A stretch of DNA of 64,000 nt from Lacunisphaera sp044224295 (GTDB taxonomy: Bacteria; Verrucomicrobiota; Verrucomicrobiia; Opitutales; Opitutaceae), in assembly GCA_044224295.1 (NCBI GenBank), contig JBGAKQ010000009.1:88690-152689 (forward strand), written 5' to 3'. A model generated the notes under the pieces. It was given only the letters and a program-made list of their open reading frames with translations, searched no databases and was not told the origin of the DNA. A program made the position numbers and the translations under genes. Of this stretch, positions 53,805-62,354 are shown in pieces; the first letter of the stretch is position 1, and every line of letters begins with the position of its first letter.

Positions 53805-56150
53805 ATGAAAAACACCCTGCTTCGCACGTCGCTGGCCGTGCTTTTCGCCGCCAGTGCCCTCGGTCGCTTGGCGGCCCAATCGTCCGCCCCCGCCGCCTCC
53901 TCCTCGGAGGAAGTGGTCGAACTTGAGCGGTTCAAAGTCACCTCGGGCGTCACCGGGGAGCAAATGGTGCTGCCCATCGCGCGGCCCTTTAACTCCGTGT
54001 TCGGTACCGACGACAACATCGTCGACGTGCCGCGCAACGTGACGATCATCTCCCGGCAGCAGCTGAGCGACATCAGCATCGAGAGCGTGCTGGACTTCTC
54101 GAAGCTCACCTCCAGCGCCTTCACGACGACCAACTTCGGCGCCCCGGCGAACGCGAGCATTCGCGGCCAGTCGGCCGACGTCTTCCTGAACGGCGTGCGC
54201 TCGCGCATCACCTCCAACGGCAACGGACTCCCGGTCGACTTCAACTCCGTCGAGTCGGTCAATATTGTGAAGGGCCCGGGCACGGCGGTCCAAGGCGCCT
54301 CGATGTACGTCGGCGGCTTCATCGACTTGCAGTCGAAGCGCCCGTACTTCGACACCACCAAGGGCACCGTCAGCGTCACGCTGGGCTCCTACGACACCAA
54401 GCGCTGGACCGTGGACGTCGGCGGCCCGATCTCGAAGGAACTCGCCTACCGCTTCAGTTACTCGGGTGAAGACACCACCGGGTACTACCACGACGGTTTC
54501 AAGAAGACCCACTCGTTCTACGGCGCGATGACCTTCCGCCCGAACCAGACCTATGACCTGTTCATCAACGGCCAGATCTTCCTCGCGAACTACACGGAGA
54601 ACTGGGGCATCAACCGCGTGACGCAGGACCTGATCGATAACGGTCGCTACATCACCGGCACCAACGTGAACGGCGGCACCACCGCCACGGCGGCCGACCC
54701 GCAGAACGCGGTCAACGTCCTCGGCGGTGGCAATACCATTGCCTGGGGCCCGACCGTAAAGATCAACCGCCACGTGCGCCTCCTGAAGCCAGGCAACGAC
54801 TCCAACGGCCACGAATACAACCTGCAGGCCATCCAGACCGCCAAGGTCAATCCGGAGCTGACGGTCAAGAACACCACGTTCTTCAGCTACACCAAGCGCG
54901 ACACGATTTCCACGTACTACTATTCGGAAATCATCGACCCCTCCTGGTTCGCCGAGAACCGCACGGAACTCATCTTCAAGTTGAAGAAGGGTACCGTGAA
55001 TACCGGTCTCGACCTCCGCTATCAGCGCACCAAGGCGTACGATGATTACTTCTTCGAGCCCGCCAACGTGTGGGACCTGACGAAGGACCACAAATTCATC
55101 GATGTCTATCTTTCCAAGGACTTCATCAACGGTGGTCGCGGCTTTGCGGTGCCGGGCTGGCCGAATCGCTTTGCGCAGCCGGGCTTGTTCAACGGTGACA
55201 CCAACGACAGTCATGGCACGACGGTCGGTCCGTTCGCGCAATCGACCTGGGACCTGAGCGAGAAGTTCAGCCTCGTCGCGGGTGCCCGCGTCGACCGGTT
55301 CAGTGCCAAGGTCCGCGAGCCTTTGCTGCCGCCGTTCAAGACGGCTTCGATCAGCGTCTGGCTGCCGAACGTCAACGGCTCGCTCGTCTACAAGCCCACG
55401 TCGACCTCCAGCGTCTACTTCACCTACAATTACAGCCGCAACACGTCGGGTGCCGTCGGCAACGGCGGTGGCATCACGGGTTGGAATGGCGCCGGTACCG
55501 CCCTCGACAAGGAGAGCTTCCAGCAGCCCAGCTCGCTCTACGAAGTGGGCACGAAGTACGCCCTTGCGGGCAACACCGTGTTCCTGAACTTCGCGGTCTA
55601 TGACCAGAAGCGCACGGCGAAGAGCACCAGCTCGACCGTGATTCAGGAGTATCACTACAAAGGTTTCGAGGCGGAGTTGAACTACCAGCCGACGAAGCAC
55701 GTGTATGCGACGGTGTCGTACTCGTTCATCGACGCCGAGGCCTCCGCGGGATTCCAAGCCGGCCTGTTTGGCGGCATCTCGGAAATTCCCCCGGGTAACC
55801 TTGTGAAGCCGACCGTTCCGATCGGCACGGTGACGCAGGTTTCCGGTCTGCCGAAGCATCTCTTCAACGGCCTGGTTTCCTACAGCCTCGACAATGGCCT
55901 GACCTTCACGGCGAACACGGTCGTCACCGGCGAGATGAACAACAACACGTCCGGCAGCCTGGTGATCCCGCTGCAATACACGGTCGACGCCTCGGCTTCC
56001 TACAAGTGGAAGAATTGGGACTTCCGCTTGCAGCTCCTGAACGTCACGGACGAAAAGAACTGGTCGCCGCCCAACGCCGTGTACGGCAACGCGTCGATCC
56101 TCGCGCTGCCCGGCACGCAGGGCCAGCTGACCGTGAAGTACAGCTTCTGA
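53805..56150 (+). CDS. TonB-dependent outer-membrane receptor
   Basis: 781 residues from the ATG at 53805; a TTG at 53784 would add seven. A signal peptide (about 1-24) and the TonB-box-like ELERFKVTSG precede a plug domain (about 60-180: VDVPRNVTIISRQQL, ASIRGQSADVFLNGVRS, VESVNIVKGPGTAVQG). A 22-strand-type barrel follows, ending LTVKYSF with a terminal Phe. It imports a ligand using proton motive force. It is divergent from the NUP gene, so a purine or nucleoside ligand is a reasonable guess; no specific feature shows it. Confidence 0.93.
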   Translation: MKNTLLRTSLAVLFAASALGRLAAQSSAPAASSSEEVVELERFKVTSGVTGEQMVLPIARPFNSVFGTDDNIVDVPRNVTIISRQQLSDISIESVLDFSKLTSSAFTTTNFGAPANASIRGQSADVFLNGVRSRITSNGNGLPVDFNSVESVNIVKGPGTAVQGASMYVGGFIDLQSKRPYFDTTKGTVSVTLGSYDTKRWTVDVGGPISKELAYRFSYSGEDTTGYYHDGFKKTHSFYGAMTFRPNQTYDLFINGQIFLANYTENWGINRVTQDLIDNGRYITGTNVNGGTTATAADPQNAVNVLGGGNTIAWGPTVKINRHVRLLKPGNDSNGHEYNLQAIQTAKVNPELTVKNTTFFSYTKRDTISTYYYSEIIDPSWFAENRTELIFKLKKGTVNTGLDLRYQRTKAYDDYFFEPANVWDLTKDHKFIDVYLSKDFINGGRGFAVPGWPNRFAQPGLFNGDTNDSHGTTVGPFAQSTWDLSEKFSLVAGARVDRFSAKVREPLLPPFKTASISVWLPNVNGSLVYKPTSTSSVYFTYNYSRNTSGAVGNGGGITGWNGAGTALDKESFQQPSSLYEVGTKYALAGNTVFLNFAVYDQKRTAKSTSSTVIQEYHYKGFEAELNYQPTKHVYATVSYSFIDAEASAGFQAGLFGGISEIPPGNLVKPTVPIGTVTQVSGLPKHLFNGLVSYSLDNGLTFTANTVVTGEMNNNTSGSLVIPLQYTVDASASYKWKNWDFRLQLLNVTDEKNWSPPNAVYGNASILALPGTQGQLTVKYSF

Positions 56151-56176
56151 TTTGGTTTGTCGATTGGCAGATGCCG

Positions 56177-56212
56177 AACCGCCGGGAGGACTTCCTCCCG
56201 GCGGTTTTCTTT
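56177..56212 (+). terminator. strong rho-independent terminator after the TonB-dependent receptor
   Basis: CCGCCGGGAGG (56179-56189) pairs perfectly with CCTCCCGGCGG (56194-56204) around loop ACTT, followed by TTTTCTTT. The flanking AA/TT extends the stem. Confidence 0.92.
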
Positions 56213-56272
56213 AAAACATAGTTGTCTGGCTTTCCGAGTGGACTGAAGAATCCCCATGCAGCGGTTCTCCCT

Positions 56273-57169
56273 ATGAAACGATTACTCCCCACCTGTTTGA
56301 TTGCGGCGGTGCTCGCCGTCCGGGCCTTGGCGGGCAACGCGCTCGTCATGCAAACCGACTTCGGCACGAAGGATGGCGCGGTCGCGGCGATGAAAGGCAT
56401 CGCGTTTGGCGTCGATGCGCAGCTGGCCGTCTTCGACCTGAGTCATGAGAACACGCCTTACGATATCTGGGAGGGCGCCTACCGCCTGAAGCAGACCGCG
56501 CCCTTTTGGCCGGCCGGCACGGTGTTCATCTCGGTGATTGATCCCGGCGTGGGCACGGAGCGCGCGTCGATCGTGCTGCAGACGAAGAGCGGCCACTACT
56601 TCGTGGGCCCGGACAATGGCACCTGGACCTTGGTGGCGGAGGAACTGGGCATTGCCGCGGTGCGCCGCATCGATGAAAAGGTAAATCGCCGACCGGGCTC
56701 GGAAAAGAGCTACACCTTTCACGGACGCGACATCTACGCGTTCACCGGCGCGCGCCTCGCGTCGGGCAAGATCACGTTTGAGCAAGTCGGTCCTTTACTT
56801 GAGCCGAAGGTCATCAGCCTGCCCTATGAGCGGCCATCGCGCAGCGGCGACACCCTGAAAGGCACGATCCCGCTGATCGATTTCCACTACGGCAACGTGT
56901 GGACGAATTTGCCGGACACCCTGTTCAACGGCTTAAGCCCGGTCTTTGGCGACAAGTTCAACGTCGCGATTTTCCACGACGGCAAGGAAGTGTATCGCGG
57001 GGTGATCCCGTACGTGCGGACATTCGGTGACGTGAAGGAGGGCGAACCGCTCCTTTATCTCAACAGCCTGATGAATGTCGCGTTCGCCCTCAACATGGGC
57101 AGCTTCTCGCAGAAGCATGGGTTGTCTTCGGGCGGCGGCTGGACGGTGCAACTGGAGAAAGTGAAGTAG
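56273..57169 (+). CDS. exported SAM hydroxide adenosyltransferase-like protein (DUF62)
   Basis: 298 residues from the ATG at 56273. A signal peptide is present (RLLPTCLIAAVLAVRALAG), which is unusual for the family. The DUF62 core has LVMQTDFGTKDGAVAAMKG, FISVIDPGVGTERA, YFVGPDNGTWTLVAEE and FHGRDIYAFTGARLASG. A C-terminal strand domain (LIDFHYGNVWTNLP, then SLMNVAFALN) follows. Family members split SAM to adenosine and methionine with water. If exported, the adenosine would be in reach of the secreted deaminase encoded nearby. The reaction is by family; the location rests on the signal peptide. Confidence 0.88.
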   Translation: MKRLLPTCLIAAVLAVRALAGNALVMQTDFGTKDGAVAAMKGIAFGVDAQLAVFDLSHENTPYDIWEGAYRLKQTAPFWPAGTVFISVIDPGVGTERASIVLQTKSGHYFVGPDNGTWTLVAEELGIAAVRRIDEKVNRRPGSEKSYTFHGRDIYAFTGARLASGKITFEQVGPLLEPKVISLPYERPSRSGDTLKGTIPLIDFHYGNVWTNLPDTLFNGLSPVFGDKFNVAIFHDGKEVYRGVIPYVRTFGDVKEGEPLLYLNSLMNVAFALNMGSFSQKHGLSSGGGWTVQLEKVK

Positions 57170-57223
57170 GGCGGCCACTGACCGAATTCATGACTTGGCT
57201 TGGCGCCTGCTCCTAATCCGCGC

Positions 57224-58561
57224 ATGGAGGACATCCCGCCCCAGCCGGTCGCTTCGGCCACGCCCATCGTTTACGGGTTGGAGGATCGTGTCCCGTTCGC
57301 AACGGCGGTGCTGGTGGGCGCGCAACATGTGAGTGCGATGGTGGTGGGCACGATCACACCGCCGCTGCTGTTGGCCGGCGCCTTGAAGTTTCCGGCCGCG
57401 GATACCGCGTACTTCATCAGCGTGGCCCTGCTGGCCTCGGCGCTGGGCACGTTCCTGCAGTGCCGACGTCGCGGTCCGCTTGGGTCGGGACTGTTGAGCG
57501 TCACGGGAACCAGTTTCGCGTTCATCGGCGTCCTGACGCAGGCGTGGCACGCGGGCGGACTGGCCCTGATGTTCGGCCTGTCGTGTTTGTGCGCCCCGCT
57601 CCAAATCGCGTTCGCCCCGCTGCTCCAATACCTGCGGCATTTCTTCACGCCCTTGGTTTCGGGCATCGTCGTGTTGTTGATCGGTGTGTCCCTGATTCCG
57701 ACCGCCTACTTCAATCTCGCGGTGCCGCTCCGCCCGGACGGACCAGCGTGGCTGGGTCTGGCCATCGGCGCCGGCGTGGTTGCGATTGTCGTGGTTGCGC
57801 AAGCGACCGGACGAACCTGGGCCCGCGTCGGCGGCATCGCCCTGGGTGTGCTGGGCGGGGTGATCGCGTGCGCCGTTTGCGGCGTGCTCCAATCGCCGCC
57901 GCCGGCGGAGAGCGGGTGGGTGACGCCGTTGCGTATCCTGCCGCACGGTTTCGCGTTTCGCTGGGAACCGGCGCTGCCGTTTGCGTTTGTGTACCTGGTC
58001 TCGATGCTCGAGGCGATCGGCGACATGACGGCCACCTCGCAACTTTCCGGCTTGCCCGCAGCCGGCGCGGACCACTGGCGGCGGTTGTCGGGCGGCGTGA
58101 TGGCGGACGGCCTCACGAGCACACTCTCGGCCTTGTTCGGCGGCTTTCCGAGCGCGACCTACGCGCAGAACAACGGGGTGATCCAACTCACGGGTGTTGC
58201 AAGTCGTCGCGTCGGCTACGTGATGGCGGGCATCCTCGCGCTGCTCGGGGTCTTCCCATTGTTTGGCCGGCTGATCAGCGTGGTCCCGCCACCCGTGATC
58301 GGGGCCCTGGCGATGTTGCTCTTTGGTCTCGTGGCGGTTTCCGGCTTGCGACTCATCATGAGCGAGGGGCTTGGCCAAAGGGAAGGACTGATCGTGGCGC
58401 TGTCGCTGGGCGTTGGCATCGGACTTCCGACCCAGCCCGGATTGCTGGCGGCCGCGCCCGGCTTGGTGCGGGCGCTGTTTGAAAACGGCATTTCGGCCGG
58501 CGGCCTGACGGCTCTCGTGCTCACCGCTCTCTGGCGCAAGTCGCTCCCGCTTCCGCCTTGA
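57224..58561 (+). CDS. NCS2 nucleobase:cation symporter (xanthine/uracil permease type)
   Basis: 445 residues from the ATG at 57224; an upstream TTG at 57200 is possible. It has about 14 membrane helices. Family landmarks are PFATAVLVGAQHVSAM (the helix 1 QH motif), GTSFAFIG, AIGDMTATSQLSG and the helix 10-like FPSATYAQNNGVIQLTGVASR. The QNNG segment matches the NCS2 xanthine/urate branch. It would import xanthine, urate or uracil. It lies 54 bases after the DUF62 gene on the same strand. Confidence 0.92.
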   Translation: MEDIPPQPVASATPIVYGLEDRVPFATAVLVGAQHVSAMVVGTITPPLLLAGALKFPAADTAYFISVALLASALGTFLQCRRRGPLGSGLLSVTGTSFAFIGVLTQAWHAGGLALMFGLSCLCAPLQIAFAPLLQYLRHFFTPLVSGIVVLLIGVSLIPTAYFNLAVPLRPDGPAWLGLAIGAGVVAIVVVAQATGRTWARVGGIALGVLGGVIACAVCGVLQSPPPAESGWVTPLRILPHGFAFRWEPALPFAFVYLVSMLEAIGDMTATSQLSGLPAAGADHWRRLSGGVMADGLTSTLSALFGGFPSATYAQNNGVIQLTGVASRRVGYVMAGILALLGVFPLFGRLISVVPPPVIGALAMLLFGLVAVSGLRLIMSEGLGQREGLIVALSLGVGIGLPTQPGLLAAAPGLVRALFENGISAGGLTALVLTALWRKSLPLPP

Positions 58562-58591
58562 GCCCGCGCCGCGGACCGGGGAACGTGGCGC

Positions 58592-59443
58592 GTGGTCATC
58601 GACGCGCATGTGCACCTTTATCCGCCCGAAGCCGGACGGGAACCGGCGGCCTGGGCGGCGCGTCATGGTGAGGCGCATTGGGCGACGCTGTCGACGCGGC
58701 TGCGCAAGGATGGACGTCCGGTCCAGGGCTTCGCGACGGTGGATCAATTGCTGCGCGACATGGACACCGCCGGAGTCACGAAGGCGGTGTTGCTGGGCTG
58801 GTACTGGGAAAATCACGACACCTGCGTCGCGCAGAATCATTTTTATGCTGAATGTGTGCGGGCTCACCCGGACCGGCTGGCGGCCTTTGCCACGCTGCAC
58901 CCGGCAGCCGGCCGCCGCGCCGTGGATGAGGCCAGGCGTGCATTGGACTCGGGTCTGATCGGATTCGGCGAACTCTCGCCGCATTCGCAGCATTTTGGGC
59001 TGAATGATGCCACCTGGCACGAGGTGTTGCGTCTCGCCGGCGAGCGCAAGGTGCCGGTCAACCTGCACGTGACGGATCCGGCGAGCCGCCCGTACCCCGG
59101 ACGCGTGGAAACGCCGCTCGATGATTTCGTGCAACTGGCGCGCGCGTTCCCGGAAACGACCTTCATCCTCGCGCACTGGGGCGGGGGCCTGGCGTGGATG
59201 GAGCCCGGCCTTGCGTTGCCCAACGTCTGGTTCGACACCGCCGCCTCGCCGCTCCTGTACGGCGCTGAGGTCTGGAAAAAGAGTCCAAGTCCGCGCGTGA
59301 TCTTTGGGTCGGACTACCCGCTGATTCTCTATCCTCGCGTCGAAGTCGCGCCGGGCTTTGGCGGAATCGTCACGGAGGCGCGCGAAGCGGGCGCGTCCGA
59401 CGCGGTCCTTGCTCATAACGCGCGCCGGCTCTTCCGGTGGTGA
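58592..59443 (+). CDS. amidohydrolase-2 family metal hydrolase
   Basis: 283 residues from a GTG at 58592 with a GGGGA ribosome-binding site nine bases earlier. The TIM-barrel hydrolase motifs are visible: IDAHVHLYP at the N-terminus, VNLHVTDP in the middle, FILAHWGGG and FGSDYPL near the C-terminus. They match the amidohydrolase-2 (ACMSD-like) family. The substrate is unknown. It lies 30 bases after the NCS2 permease and may act on the imported compound. It has no signal peptide, so it is cytoplasmic. Confidence 0.88.
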   Translation: MVIDAHVHLYPPEAGREPAAWAARHGEAHWATLSTRLRKDGRPVQGFATVDQLLRDMDTAGVTKAVLLGWYWENHDTCVAQNHFYAECVRAHPDRLAAFATLHPAAGRRAVDEARRALDSGLIGFGELSPHSQHFGLNDATWHEVLRLAGERKVPVNLHVTDPASRPYPGRVETPLDDFVQLARAFPETTFILAHWGGGLAWMEPGLALPNVWFDTAASPLLYGAEVWKKSPSPRVIFGSDYPLILYPRVEVAPGFGGIVTEAREAGASDAVLAHNARRLFRW

Positions 59444-59456
59444 AGTTTGGTCAGGA

Positions 59457-60761
59457 CTAACCCAACAACCAAGGCACCACCGCGCTGTCGGCCGCCGGCA
59501 GGATCACCTGCAATCCGGTTGATAGGCCGCTGGGCAGACGCACGGGAATGGTGAGCACGGGAAGTCCCGCGAGGCTCGCCGGCGTGGTGAGGGTCAGCAA
59601 TGCTTTGCGCGCCTCGGGCGTACATTCGCTCTTTCGCAACGCGGGGAAGGGCGTGGCCGGCAGGACGAGGAAATCGTGGTTCGCAAAGAACTGGCGGAAC
59701 GCCGTGCGCACTTGGGCAAACTTCGCGGCCGCGCTCGCCAGCTGTTCGGGCGAGTAGCGCGCGCCGTCGCTGAAGCGCTGCCAAATACTGGGTTCGTAGT
59801 GCGCCTGGTATGGCGCCAGCCAGTCGCGATGGATGCGGTTGGCTTCGTGGAGGGCCGTCACGGTGTAGGCCTCGATCGCGCCCTGCCAGGACGCGAACAG
59901 TGCGTTCGCGGTTGCAGCGTCCACGGGCTTGGCGATCGCCGCAGCTGCGTGATCAAAGGCGGCGGCGGTGTCGGGGTCGAAGGGGACGCCGAAGCTCGCC
60001 GCGGGTAGATAAGCGCCTTTCGGGCTTCCCGCGGCTGTTAGTCCGTTGGCGCCCGTCTTATGACGACTACTGCTACCGACCAAGGCGTCGCACGCGGTCC
60101 GCATGTCGCCGGCGGTCGCGGTAAACCAGCCGGCCGTATCGAGGGAGGGGGCGAGGGCCATCGCGTCGCGGATGAAACGATCGCCGGGGCTCAGGCGAAA
60201 TCCGTAGACGCCGCAGAATGCGGCCGGGACGCGCACGGAGCCACCGGTATCCGTCCCGATGGCAAATGGCACGACGCCCGCGCCGACGAGCGACGCCGAG
60301 CCGCTGCTTGAACCACCGGAAAGTCGCGAGGGATCGTGAGGGTGGGGGCAGTCGCCGTAGTGGGAGTTGTCGCCAAACAACCCGGCGGCGAATTCCACCA
60401 GATGCGTTTTGCCTGCGCAAACGGCACCCAGCGCCTTTAGTTGGGCCGGGAGTTCGCCATCGCGTTTCGGCGTGCCGCGCACTTCGTTCAGGAAAGTCGA
60501 GCCGGCTTGCGTGGGGAGGTTGGCGACGTCGAAGAGATCCTTGAGCAGGTAGGGCACGCCGCGCAGCGGTCCGGCCGGATTCGTGGCAAGCGCACCGGCC
60601 AGGTCGGCTTCCGGGCGAACCCACGCCAACGCCGCGCGGCGAAACACTGCGGGGAGCGCGTCGATGCGCGCGTGCACGGTGCGCGCCGCGGTTGCCGGTG
60701 ACAGGGACTGCCACGCGGCGAACGGCAAAGTGGCTGGCGTTTTGGGCGCGTTCGTATCCAT
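59457..60761 (-). CDS. amidase (amidase signature family)
   Basis: 434 residues from ATG 60761 (MDTNAPKTPATL); another ATG at 60770 is possible. The Ser-cisSer-Lys triad can be placed in LLKDLFDVANLP (Lys), GGSSSGSASLVGAG (cis-Ser) and GTDTGGSVRVPAAF (nucleophile Ser). It is cytoplasmic, hydrolysing an amide to acid and ammonia; the substrate is not known. It converges on the amidohydrolase gene with 13 bases between, and its start lies only 11 bases from the start of the divergent ABC ATPase gene. Confidence 0.92.
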   Translation of the reverse strand: MDTNAPKTPATLPFAAWQSLSPATAARTVHARIDALPAVFRRAALAWVRPEADLAGALATNPAGPLRGVPYLLKDLFDVANLPTQAGSTFLNEVRGTPKRDGELPAQLKALGAVCAGKTHLVEFAAGLFGDNSHYGDCPHPHDPSRLSGGSSSGSASLVGAGVVPFAIGTDTGGSVRVPAAFCGVYGFRLSPGDRFIRDAMALAPSLDTAGWFTATAGDMRTACDALVGSSSRHKTGANGLTAAGSPKGAYLPAASFGVPFDPDTAAAFDHAAAAIAKPVDAATANALFASWQGAIEAYTVTALHEANRIHRDWLAPYQAHYEPSIWQRFSDGARYSPEQLASAAAKFAQVRTAFRQFFANHDFLVLPATPFPALRKSECTPEARKALLTLTTPASLAGLPVLTIPVRLPSGLSTGLQVILPAADSAVVPWLLG

Positions 60762-60772
60762 TCGGGGCATTC

Positions 60773-61549
60773 ATGGAGCCCGCCGAGCCCATCGTCAAAT
60801 TTACCTCGCTGCGAAAGCGCTATGGGGCGGGGCCGGTCGTGCTTGAAAACGTCAACCTCACCGTCGCGCCCGGGGACTTCATTAGCCTGATCGGACCCAG
60901 CGGCTGTGGAAAATCCACCATCCTGAAACTGGTGTCCGGGCTGAGCCCGGGTTCGGAAGGCACGCTCACCGTGTTGGGCACAACCCCAAAGCAGGCGCGG
61001 GACCGGCAGGCGTTTATTTTCCAGGATGCGACTTTGCTTCCTTGGCTGACGGCCCAGCGGAACGTCGAATTGCCGCTGCGACTCCGGGGAGTGGCGTCCG
61101 CCCCGCGCGCGCAGCAGGCGCGGGAAGCGCTCGCGCTCGTGGGCCTCGAGGCGGCCCGGGACTACTACCCGCGGCAGCTTTCCGGCGGCATGAAGATGCG
61201 CGTGTCCATTGCGCGGGCGCTCACGTTGTCGCCACAGCTGCTGTTGTTGGACGAACCCTTCGGCGCACTCGACGAAATGACCCGCAATCGCCTGAACGAG
61301 GAATTGCTCGCGATCCGCGGGCGCTCGCGGTTCACGGCGCTGTTTGTCACCCATTCGGTGAGTGAAGCGGTGTTCCTTTCCAATCGCGTCCTGGTCATGG
61401 CCGCAAATCCGGGGCGCCTGCACGGCGAGGTGCCGGTGGACTTCGCTTATCCCCGCACACCCGAACTGCGGGGCCGTCCGGAATTTCTGGCGAAGGTGAA
61501 TGAGGTGACGCGCTTGCTGCACCAAGTGGAGGAGCCGGCTGTCGCATGA
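60773..61549 (+). CDS. ABC importer ATPase (NMT1/nitrate-taurine type)
   Basis: 258 residues from the ATG at 60773. It has Walker A (GPSGCGKST), Q-loop FIFQDATLLPW, signature LSGGMKMR, Walker B (LLLLDEP) and the switch histidine (FVTHSV). SGGMKMR in place of SGGQQQR is typical of ATPases for nitrate, taurine, aliphatic sulfonate or pyrimidine precursors. It is the first gene of an operon with a permease (4-base overlap) and a binding lipoprotein. Confidence 0.94.
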   Translation: MEPAEPIVKFTSLRKRYGAGPVVLENVNLTVAPGDFISLIGPSGCGKSTILKLVSGLSPGSEGTLTVLGTTPKQARDRQAFIFQDATLLPWLTAQRNVELPLRLRGVASAPRAQQAREALALVGLEAARDYYPRQLSGGMKMRVSIARALTLSPQLLLLDEPFGALDEMTRNRLNEELLAIRGRSRFTALFVTHSVSEAVFLSNRVLVMAANPGRLHGEVPVDFAYPRTPELRGRPEFLAKVNEVTRLLHQVEEPAVA

Positions 61550-62340
61550 AGAAACTTCCGCCCATCCTCGTGTGGATCCTGCCAATCGTGACGGGACTGG
61601 TCGTCATTGGAATTTGGTATGGCGTGCGCGCCACGACCGGCCTGCAGAGCTGGATCCTTCCGACTCCCATGGAAATCGTCGAAGCCGCGTGGAAGGAGCG
61701 GACGCGATTGCTGGCGGCCGTCGGCAGCACCGCGGTCGGCGCGCTGCTCGGTTTTCTCATCGCGGGGACTTCCGCGTTCGTCATGGCGTTGCTGCTCGGG
61801 GTGTCGCGCTCGTTGCGCGCGGGACTCTATCCGTGGTTGCTGGTCTTGCAGATGACGCCGGTCATCGTGCTCACGCCGATCATCGTTTTGTGGGCCGGGC
61901 CCGGGCTGCCGGGAATCGTGACGATCACCTGGCTGATCAGCTTCTTCCCGATTGTGGCCAACATGACGCAGGGGCTGCTCTCCACCGACATGAATCACGT
62001 CGCGCTCTTCCGCATGGCCAACGCGACCCGTTTGCAGGAAATGCTCTACCTGCGGGTGCCGTCCGCGATGCCGTACTACCTCGCCGGGTTGCGCATCGCC
62101 GCCACGCTTGCGCCGATCGGTGCGATTTTTGGCGAGTACATGGTGGGCAACTCTTCCGGTGGCACCGGTGGGCTGGGTTTCCTGGTGTACAGCTACAATA
62201 CGCAAATCAAGATCCCGGCGCTCTTCGCCACGGCGTTGACCAGCTGCTTGCTGGGTTTCATTTTTGTCGCGGCCGTCGCGGCCTTGAACTGGGCCGTGCT
62301 GCACAAGTGGCACGACTCCTTCGAACGTGCTGATCACTGA
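61546..62340 (+). CDS. ABC importer permease (NMT1/nitrate-taurine type)
   Basis: 264 residues, about six membrane helices. The EAA loop region reads ANATRLQEMLYLRVPSAMPYYLAGLRIAA (cited as pattern), with the glycine-containing core of the SsuC/TauC/ThiX-type permeases. GEYMVGNSSGGTGGLGFLV is another family landmark. It begins with ATGA overlap on the ATPase gene and ends 14 bases before the binding protein gene. Confidence 0.93.
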   Translation: MKKLPPILVWILPIVTGLVVIGIWYGVRATTGLQSWILPTPMEIVEAAWKERTRLLAAVGSTAVGALLGFLIAGTSAFVMALLLGVSRSLRAGLYPWLLVLQMTPVIVLTPIIVLWAGPGLPGIVTITWLISFFPIVANMTQGLLSTDMNHVALFRMANATRLQEMLYLRVPSAMPYYLAGLRIAATLAPIGAIFGEYMVGNSSGGTGGLGFLVYSYNTQIKIPALFATALTSCLLGFIFVAAVAALNWAVLHKWHDSFERADH

Positions 62341-62354
62341 TTTCGTCTCCACGC

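Noticed and set aside
53739..55976. 745-codon minus-strand frame opposite the TonB-dependent receptor
   Set aside because: The sense strand has a full receptor with plug, barrel and terminal Phe. The antisense frame is repetitive Arg/Val/Gly text.
57188..59416. 742-codon minus-strand frame opposite the NCS2 permease and amidohydrolase
   Set aside because: Antisense shadow of two clear genes.
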